From Engelhardtia mirabilis (GTDB lineage: Bacteria; Planctomycetota; UBA1135; GCA-002686595), in the NCBI GenBank assembly GCA_007751255.1, contig CP036296.1, positions 2,852,001 to 2,916,000 of the forward strand: a stretch of 64,000 bases of DNA. Reading direction: 5' to 3'. Under the pieces are notes generated by a model. The model did no database searches. It had not been told where the DNA came from and saw only the letters and a program-made list of their open reading frames with translations. The position numbers were made by a program, and so were the translations under genes. Below are positions 58,365-64,000 of the stretch, one piece after another (within the stretch, counting starts at the first letter, position 1; each line of letters starts with the position of its first letter).

Positions 58365-58822
58365 GACGAGCGGCCTCCGCGCCGGCGGCGGCGCTTGGCC
58401 AGGGCCTCGTGGCTGAGCTGCACGAGCTCGGCGCGCAGGTCGTCCAGGCCGGGACGAATCGCTGGATGGGATCCGATCACGATCACGTCGACGCCGGCGG
58501 GCAGGTCACGGTAGCTCAGGCGGAAGGCCTCACGGACCAGGCGCCGCACCCGGTTGCGCGGCACGGCCCGGCGGAACACGCGCTTGCCGATCGAGAGGCC
58601 CAGGCGGGTGCAGCCCAGGTCGTTGGGAGCCACGGCCAGGGTCACCCACTGCCCGCGCGCGCGGCCGCCGCGACGGTAGACGCGCTCGAACTCCCGCTGG
58701 AGCCGCAGTCGCATCCAGCCCTCGAAGCGCTCGCCGCGCTGCTGGGGCGTCGGAGCGGGGGCCTCGGCGTCGCCGGCGGGGGCTTCGGGGTCGTCGGATG
58801 ACACGAGCACGGCGACTAGCAT
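58361..58822 (-). CDS. rnpA: Ribonuclease P protein component
   Basis: 153 residues, longer than the usual ~120 because of an acidic/Pro-rich N-terminal extension (about 1-35). The RNase P protein fold shows [48 protein letters not shown] (the RNR RNA-binding motif) and [10 protein letters not shown]. It binds the catalytic RNA to mature tRNA 5' ends. rpmH, almost always just upstream, is missing; the next gene upstream is divergent. ATG at 58822. Confidence 0.93.
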   Translation of the reverse strand: MLVAVLVSSDDPEAPAGDAEAPAPTPQQRGERFEGWMRLRLQREFERVYRRGGRARGQWVTLAVAPNDLGCTRLGLSIGKRVFRRAVPRNRVRRLVREAFRLSYRDLPAGVDVIVIGSHPAIRPGLDDLRAELVQLSHEALAKRRRRRGGRSS

Positions 58823-58909
58823 GCCCCCTGGCCACCCCGCGGCCAACCGGCGCCAGGTTCGAGTTGAGGCCGGCGCGCTCGGTCCTGGGCCGGGGCGGCG
58901 CCGGTCGCC

Positions 58910-59887
58910 ATGATGTGCGCCGTGCGAGGACATCTGATCGGGGGCGAAGAGCGGCCGGGGGCCGGCAGCGGTGCAGTCGAGGCCGGCGGCTCGTCCTGGT
59001 CGCGGGCCAACTCGATCGACCTCGAGCGGGCCCTGGGCGAGCTGTCCCCCGTCGAGCCCGACTCGGCTCTGCGCAGCTTGGCGTTGGCCGGGGATTGTCT
59101 GGCGGAGTCGGCGGGCGAGTGGCTGGGCCTGCGCCTGGGCTTGAGCGCCGGCGAGGGGGTGGTGCTGGCCGCGGAGGCGGCGGCCCAACGCTCGCCTGTC
59201 CCGCTGTCTGACGGGGAGGCCGGTCGAGGGCCCCGAGTGTTGCGCGCGGGCTGGCGCGGCCTCCTGGGCGACCTGGCGGCCGCCCTGGGCGAGGCCTTCG
59301 CCGCCGGACGCCCGGCCTTGATCCTGGCCGATCCCCTGCTGCCCGAGTTGGCGCACAGCTTCGGCGAAGTGCTCCTGGAATGCGGGCTACCGGCGCACGC
59401 CGTGGCCGTGCTGCACGCTTGCGGGGACGACCTCGACGCGCCCTTGGAGGCAGTCGGACTTGAACCGCGTCCGATCGTCGCCCTGCGCGGGGGCGTGTTG
59501 CGGGTGGGGCCCGAGGACGATCCCGAGGCAGCCGCCAGCCACGCGATCCAGGCCGCCTTCAGCCGTGTACCCAGCCTCGTGGGACAGCGCGGCTTCGGGC
59601 CGCGTCTGGTGAGCTGCGAACCGCGACTGCTCTCGGTCTTCACCGAGAGCCTGCTCCTGGAACTCGAGGAACTAGGTCGCGCCACACGCTTGGCCGCCAT
59701 CGAGCCGCGGAGCAAGCGCGCCCTGGAGCGCGCGGTCGAGCGCGCCCTCGACATCGGGGCGACGCCGATCTGGGGCTGCGAAGGCACCTTCGGACCCTGC
59801 GTGATGACCAACCTGGAGCCCGGTACCCTGCCGCCAGCCCCGGGACTGCCCCTGTTGCTGCTCTCGCGCTCGTGTCCCGACGAGTGA
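58910..59887 (+). CDS. Aldehyde dehydrogenase-like protein lacking the catalytic cysteine
   Basis: 325 residues, against about 480 for active ALDH. The opening HLIGGEERPGAGSG resembles the ALDH N-terminus. LVGQRGFGPRLV aligns with the active-site segment GQrCta.rRl, where the nucleophilic Cys reads Gly (RGF); EGTFGPCVM resembles the later EvFGP motif. The NAD-binding Rossmann half appears shortened. It is probably a non-catalytic ALDH relative. It lies directly upstream of lysine 6-transaminase, whose aldehyde product is normally oxidised by an ALDH. Family assignment rests on short motifs. Confidence 0.55.
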   Translation: MMCAVRGHLIGGEERPGAGSGAVEAGGSSWSRANSIDLERALGELSPVEPDSALRSLALAGDCLAESAGEWLGLRLGLSAGEGVVLAAEAAAQRSPVPLSDGEAGRGPRVLRAGWRGLLGDLAAALGEAFAAGRPALILADPLLPELAHSFGEVLLECGLPAHAVAVLHACGDDLDAPLEAVGLEPRPIVALRGGVLRVGPEDDPEAAASHAIQAAFSRVPSLVGQRGFGPRLVSCEPRLLSVFTESLLLELEELGRATRLAAIEPRSKRALERAVERALDIGATPIWGCEGTFGPCVMTNLEPGTLPPAPGLPLLLLSRSCPDE

Positions 59888-60149
59888 AGGCCGCGTGACG
59901 GCGGGGGCGGGACGGGGGGAGCGGGGTCGGAACGGCGCGGCCCAGGGGCTAGTATCTGGTCTCCGAGCCTGCCCCAGTGCCCCGGGGCCGGCTCCAGGGG
60001 CTCCAGGCCCCACCCGGGGACCCTGCTGGCGCGTCGCGCGACGGCGGTCTCCTCGATGGGTTCGCAGGCGGGCGGAATCCACGGGCGCTCGACGCCTCGA
60101 CCAGCCCGCGCGCACCCGTCCGAGGGCGCATTTCTCCCAGGAGACCACG

Positions 60150-61481
60150 ATGATCCGACCGACCGACGTCCACGAGCACCTCGCTCGCCACCAGTTGGCC
60201 GACGGCTTCCCCATGGTCCTCGACCTCGAGAAGTCCCACGGCGTTTGGCTGCGAGACTCCGTGTCCGGGAACGAGTACCTCGACTGCTTCACCAGCTTCG
60301 CCTCGTGGCCCTTGGGCTACCGGCACCCCGGTCTCGACGACCGGGCCTTCCGCGACGAGCTGCTCGAAGCGGCGCTCAACAAGCCGGCCAACTCCGACCT
60401 CTACACGACGTCGATGGCCGAATTCGTCGACGCCTTCGCCTCGCGCGTGACGCCCGCTTCGCACCCGCATCACTTCTGGATCTCCGGTGGAGGTCTGGCG
60501 GTCGAGAACGCGATGAAGACGGCCTTCGACTGGAAGGCGCGCAAGCTCGGCCGAACCAAGATGACCGACTCGGTTCAGGACCTGGTCATCCTGCACTTCC
60601 GCCAGGCCTTCCACGGGCGCACCGGCTACACCATGAGCGTCACCAACACGCTGCCGGACAAGGTGGGGTTGTTCCCGAAGTTCGACTGGCCGCGGGTCCA
60701 TAACCCCGCGATGGTGGTCGACAACCAAGGCAAGATCGTCAACGACATCGAGGCCGAGGAGGCGCGGGCCTGCGCCGAGATCGAGGCGGCGTTCGCCCAG
60801 TCGGGCCAACACGTCGCGGCGATCCTGATCGAGCCGATCCAGGGCGAGGGCGGCGACAACTACTTCCGACCCGAGTTCCTGCGCAAGCTGCGGGCCTACG
60901 CCGACGAGCGCGAGGCCCTGTTGATCTTCGACGAGGTCCAGACGGGCTTCTTCGGTACCGGTAGCCCCTGGTGCTGGCAGATCTACGGCGTCGAGCCCGA
61001 CGTCGTGGCCTTCGGCAAGAAGACCCAGGTCTGCGGGATCTACGCCAACCGACGCGTCGACGAAGTCGAGGACAACGTCTTCCACCGCTCCAGCCGCATC
61101 AACTCGACCTGGGGCGGCAACCTGGTCGACATGGTGCGCTGCCGGCGCTTCATCGAGATCATCGAAGCCGACGGTCTGGGTGAGAACACCGCCGCGCGGG
61201 GCTGCCAGGTGGTGGGTGGGCTGCGCGCGGTGGCAGCCGAGACCGGTGCGTTCAGCAACGTGCGCGGGATGGGCTCGTGGGTGGCCTTCACATTCGAGGA
61301 CGGACCGACGCGGAGTCAGTTCCTGGCGCGCCTGCGCGACGAGGTCAAGATGTTGGCCCTGCCGTCGGGCACGAGCTCGGTGCGTCTGCGGATGCCGTTG
61401 ATCCTCAGCGAGAGCGAAGGTGACGAGGTCATCGGGCGGATCCGCGCGACGGCGGAGAAGGGCGCGAAGGCGCCGGCCTAG
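60150..61481 (+). CDS. lat: L-lysine 6-transaminase
   Basis: 443 residues. A class-III PLP aminotransferase of the lysine epsilon-aminotransferase type: YLDCFTSFASWPLGYRHPGL, ISGGGLAVENAMKTAFDWKA, LHFRQAFHGRTGYTMSVTNT, AILIEPIQGEGGDNYFRPEF, LLIFDEVQTGFFGTGSPWCWQ and the PLP lysine in VVAFGKKTQVCGIYA. It moves the epsilon-amino group of lysine to 2-oxoglutarate, giving aminoadipate semialdehyde/piperideine-6-carboxylate (lysine catabolism, or osmolyte/antibiotic precursors elsewhere). The ATG at 60150 has AGGAG 8 nt upstream; the longer open frame from 59895 is not protein-like. The 262 bp before it hold no gene. Confidence 0.94.
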   Translation: MIRPTDVHEHLARHQLADGFPMVLDLEKSHGVWLRDSVSGNEYLDCFTSFASWPLGYRHPGLDDRAFRDELLEAALNKPANSDLYTTSMAEFVDAFASRVTPASHPHHFWISGGGLAVENAMKTAFDWKARKLGRTKMTDSVQDLVILHFRQAFHGRTGYTMSVTNTLPDKVGLFPKFDWPRVHNPAMVVDNQGKIVNDIEAEEARACAEIEAAFAQSGQHVAAILIEPIQGEGGDNYFRPEFLRKLRAYADEREALLIFDEVQTGFFGTGSPWCWQIYGVEPDVVAFGKKTQVCGIYANRRVDEVEDNVFHRSSRINSTWGGNLVDMVRCRRFIEIIEADGLGENTAARGCQVVGGLRAVAAETGAFSNVRGMGSWVAFTFEDGPTRSQFLARLRDEVKMLALPSGTSSVRLRMPLILSESEGDEVIGRIRATAEKGAKAPA

Positions 61482-61501
61482 TCACCCCCCCCCGTAGGCG
61501 C

Positions 61502-61652
61502 TCGTGCGGGACGTACGGTGCCGTGGACGTACGGTGCCGGGATCATTTGTCCCAACGGCCGCCGTCCGCGCTGCGATTCGCAGCGCGGACGGCGGCCGTT
61601 GGGACAAATGATCCCGGCACCGTACGTCCACGGCACCGTACGTCCCGCACGA
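61502..61652. repeat. Perfect palindrome C (intergenic stem-loop element)
   Basis: A 151-bp inverted repeat with 75-bp arms and no mismatch except the central base 61577. The apex CTGCGATTCGCAG is identical to that of palindrome A, 47 kb away. Each arm has the GGACGTACGGTGCCG unit twice; the remaining arm (GATCATTTGTCCCAACGGCC...) is unrelated to palindrome A. It lies exactly between the convergent lat and rlmN genes and could terminate both. Confidence 0.96.
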
Positions 61653-61657
61653 CCTGC

Positions 61658-62752
61658 TCAGCCGGGCAGGTGCTCCTGGCGCAGTTGGCCGCAGGCCGCG
61701 TCGGCCTCGAGCCCGCGCGACCAGCGCACCGTCGCCACCAGGCCGCGCTCTTCGAGGTCGGCCCGGAAGGCGTCAACCGTGGCGCCTGACGGCCGGCGCC
61801 AGCGGTCACCGGGCACCGGGTTGTACGGAATCAGGTTCACGGTCGCGCGGCGACCGGAGAGGCGCTCGGCCAGGTGTGCGGCGTGGTCCGGGGTGTCGGT
61901 CTCTTCGCCCAGCAGAACGTACTCGTAGGTCACCTCGCGCCCCGTGGCCCGGAACCACTCGTCACCCGCCTCGAGGACCTCCTCGATCGGCACGCCCGCC
62001 ATCAGCGGGACCAGCTCGTCCCGTTGGTCGTCGTAGGGCGTGTGCAGCGAGATGGCCAGTTGGAAGCGGGGACGCTCCTGGGCCAGGCTGCGGACGCGGT
62101 CGGGGAAGCCGACCGTCGAGACGGTCAACTTGCGTGCGCCGATGCCCATCTCGTCGTGGACCACGCCGAGGGCGAAGCGCACGGCGGACAGGTTGAGCAG
62201 CGGCTCGCCGATCCCCATCACCACCGAGCGGGACAGGGGGCCGGTCTGGGCGCCGCGCACGTACTGCTCGAGGATCTCGTGCCCCTCGAGGTTGCGCTCC
62301 AGGCCCCACTTGCCGGAGGCGCAGAAGGGACAGCGGACCGGGCAACCCACCTGGGTCGACACGCACAGGGTCGCACCGCGCCCCGAGCGGAGCGACGGGA
62401 TGTAGACCGTCTCGACGCTGCCGCTGATCCCGCGGCGCGGGGTCAACCTCGTCAGGAGCTTGATCGCGCCGTCGCGGGCGGTGTGTCGGTCGGCCTCGGT
62501 CCCGGTGAGGATCGGCAGGTCAGCGGCCAGGGACTCGCGCAGGCGGGCCGAGAGGTCGGTCATCGCGCCGTAGTCCACGAGGCCGCGTTCGAAGACGTGC
62601 TTGCGGATCGAGCGCGCGTGGAACGCTCGACCGCCGCGGGCGACCACTTCGGCCTCGGTCTGTTGCGGCGTCAGGGCCAGCAGGCTCGTCGGAGCCTGGT
62701 CCCGTTCCTCGCCCTGGGGCGGGTCCACTGAATCGAGCTCGGTGTCGTCCAC
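61658..62752 (-). CDS. rlmN: Dual-specificity RNA methyltransferase RlmN
   Basis: 364 residues. A radical-SAM enzyme that methylates C2 of A2503 in 23S rRNA and A37 in tRNAs. Motifs: TLCVSTQVGC, cluster CPVRCPFC (CxxxCxxC), VVMGIGEPLLN, TVSTVGFPDRVRSLA and the C-terminal EADAACGQLRQ containing the methyl-carrying Cys. GRAFHARSIRKHVFERGLVDY is the N-terminal RNA-binding region. GTG start at 62752, 14 bp after the DHH gene. The stop lies 6 bp from palindrome C. Confidence 0.95.
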   Translation of the reverse strand: MDDTELDSVDPPQGEERDQAPTSLLALTPQQTEAEVVARGGRAFHARSIRKHVFERGLVDYGAMTDLSARLRESLAADLPILTGTEADRHTARDGAIKLLTRLTPRRGISGSVETVYIPSLRSGRGATLCVSTQVGCPVRCPFCASGKWGLERNLEGHEILEQYVRGAQTGPLSRSVVMGIGEPLLNLSAVRFALGVVHDEMGIGARKLTVSTVGFPDRVRSLAQERPRFQLAISLHTPYDDQRDELVPLMAGVPIEEVLEAGDEWFRATGREVTYEYVLLGEETDTPDHAAHLAERLSGRRATVNLIPYNPVPGDRWRRPSGATVDAFRADLEERGLVATVRWSRGLEADAACGQLRQEHLPG

Positions 62753-62766
62753 GTCGGCCTCGCGGC

Positions 62767-63723
62767 TCAGGCCTGGGCCAGGCGCTCTCGCAGGGCCTTG
62801 GCGATCTCGTGGGACGCGTTGATCGCCGCTTCCAGGCTGGGCGGGTTGGCTCCGCCTACCGCCTTGTGACCACCGCCGCCAAAGGCCTCCATCAGCTCGC
62901 CCACGTGCAGCGGGTGCTCGGGCTTGTTCCAGGGATTCTCTCCGGCGGAGACGTGGAACCCGGCGCGGGTGGGGATGACCCCCACGCAGTAGTGCACTTC
63001 CGGGTAGTGGTAGAAGGGAGCGAAGCGCTCGCGGCGGATCTTGTTGCTGGAGGCGTCGTACAAGAGCACGTCGTTCTCCACCGAGTGCACGGTGGGGACG
63101 AACTGGCGCAGGGCCTTGTCGCGATTGCGCGCTGCGCGCTCGTAGGCCCGCTCGACGTCGGGCCGCGCCGCGATCTCCGCCAGGCTCTGCGTTCGCATCG
63201 CCTGGGCCAGGGTGTCGGTCCAGTTGGGCTCCGGCGGGACCGAGAGCGAACGCATGATCCGCAGGGCCGGATCCTCGCCGAACAGGGCCTGGTCGACGCT
63301 CTCGAAAAGTGCGGCGTCGATGATGTCCGACCAGCGCGCCATCTCCTGGAAGCGCGCGTTGGCGACGTAGCCCCAGTGCTCGGCCGCGTGTCGCAGGATC
63401 AGGGGCGGGCAGGAGGGCGAACTCTCGTCCCAGGCCCAGCGGTCGCTGGGCTCGTAGGCCGCGCGCAGCTCGGGGGTCAGGAACGTGGTCGGGTGGTGGT
63501 CGAACCAGTATTCCGCCCGCGGGTGGAAGTGGAAATCGACCACGGCGAAGCGCAGTCCCTCGGCGAAGGAACTCCAGTTGGTGCGCTGGTCGTAGTTGAC
63601 GCTGCTGAGCCGGATGTCCTGCTCGCCGCGCACTTTCTCGAGAACCCGGGCCAGGACGGCCCCGGAGACCATGCCGTCGAAGTCTCGGTGGTACCGGATC
63701 CAGAGGGGTTGCTGCTCAGTCAT
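62767..63723 (-). CDS. DHH/DHHA1 family phosphoesterase
   Basis: 318 residues. DHH-type phosphoesterase: IRYHRDFDGMVSGAVLARVL (first Asp pair), VVDFHFHP, FDHHPTTFL (DHH motif) and a C-terminal DHHA1 loop FGGGGHKAVGGANPP. Family members hydrolyse nanoRNA, pAp, cyclic dinucleotides or polyphosphate; this one cannot be placed more precisely. Contains an unusual Trp-rich middle. ATG at 63723. The 185 bp upstream to 63908 show no gene. Confidence 0.9.
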   Translation of the reverse strand: MTEQQPLWIRYHRDFDGMVSGAVLARVLEKVRGEQDIRLSSVNYDQRTNWSSFAEGLRFAVVDFHFHPRAEYWFDHHPTTFLTPELRAAYEPSDRWAWDESSPSCPPLILRHAAEHWGYVANARFQEMARWSDIIDAALFESVDQALFGEDPALRIMRSLSVPPEPNWTDTLAQAMRTQSLAEIAARPDVERAYERAARNRDKALRQFVPTVHSVENDVLLYDASSNKIRRERFAPFYHYPEVHYCVGVIPTRAGFHVSAGENPWNKPEHPLHVGELMEAFGGGGHKAVGGANPPSLEAAINASHEIAKALRERLAQA

Positions 63724-63908
63724 AGTCGCCGCCCTCCCGGACGGGCCGAGACCATAGCACCTTGGCGATGGGGGAGCACCGCCCGCTTCGAGCGCCGGCC
63801 GTGGAACGTGCGCCACCGCGGAGTGGGTCGCGCGCCTCTTGCGCGAGTGGGCGCGCCCGCCTTGCTGACGACGGGCGCTCGACCCGCCCTCTCTGCCGGC
63901 TGGTCCCG

Positions 63909-64000
63909 TCAGGCGCTCTCGCGCTCGACGTCGCCGTCCTGGTCTTCGCCCTCGGAGTCTTCGTCATCGCCGTCGGCGTCCCGAATCACGACCCCGTCCT
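63909..64000 (-). CDS. Acidic C-terminus of a gene continuing past the window (partial)
   Basis: A minus-strand open frame ends at TGA 63909-63911 and remains open to the window edge, giving about 30 residues: DGVVIRDADGDDEDSEGEDQ followed by DGDVERESA. The strongly acidic composition is typical of disordered protein tails. Too short to identify. Confidence 0.4.
   Translation of the reverse strand, partial: DGVVIRDADGDDEDSEGEDQDGDVERESA

Overview
This is about 64 kb of very GC-rich DNA, densely packed with genes. No rRNA, tRNA, CRISPR array, prophage or insertion sequence was seen. The gene content suggests a bacterium of the Planctomycetota, possibly a marine or Pla86-like lineage. The reasons are secreted FG-GAP/VCBS and BNR-repeat proteins with a C-terminal domain I associate with planctomycetes, a Cys-Cys-type FG-GAP family, a zinc-ligand-poor M14 peptidase relative with EF-hand-like loops, and many GTG/TTG starts. 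The assignment is an inference; no marker rRNA is present.

Layout. 1-2655 (minus): secreted M14-like protein (runs off the edge) and a PpiC-type lipoprotein. 2893-14148 (plus): metallophosphoesterase, yidC, mnmE, then nrdR, a double-ATP-cone NrdD-like protein and smc. 14176-14383: a giant palindrome. 14686-21114 (plus): prkA, yeaH (DUF444), spoVR, a RecB/Cas4-like Fe-S nuclease, and a DUF3667 gene broken by an amber codon. 21086-23023 (minus): OPT transporter. 23337-29403 (plus): four glycosyltransferase genes closed by a hairpin. 29533-32100 (minus): two tandem FG-GAP genes, each interrupted at the same place by an in-frame TGA; they are read here as selenoproteins. 32250-40722 (plus): candidate cobalamin-type riboswitch, TonB-dependent receptor, membrane-anchored periplasmic CobN-like chelatase, ExbB-like channel, DUF2149 and TonB. 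40898-43174 (minus): lipoprotein beta-carbonic anhydrase, acetyltransferase, nitroreductase. 43414-50208: a single-pass protein, an MBL-fold hydrolase, a YfhO-like protein and an ArnT-like protein around a second palindrome. 50228-58822 (minus): BNR lipoprotein, lon, hsp20, LOG, TolB-like propeller, yidD, rnpA. 58910-61481 (plus): ALDH-like remnant and lysine 6-transaminase. 61502-61652: third palindrome. 61658-64000 (minus): rlmN, DHH phosphoesterase and a partial gene.

How the parts fit. The nrdR block looks like a self-regulated nucleotide-sensing unit next to chromosome segregation. The prkA block is the known stress/starvation kinase module extended by a nuclease. The 32-41 kb block is a complete envelope uptake machine (receptor, energiser, periplasmic chelatase) for a tetrapyrrole, either a corrinoid or heme.

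The strongest novel signal is the FG-GAP pair. Both copies have UGA followed by Cys at the same alignment column. Both also keep the same hairpin, about 20 nt downstream of the UGA, at near-identical nucleotide sequence using codons unusual for this genome. The second is a family of long near-perfect intergenic palindromes, two of which share the same 13-nt apex.
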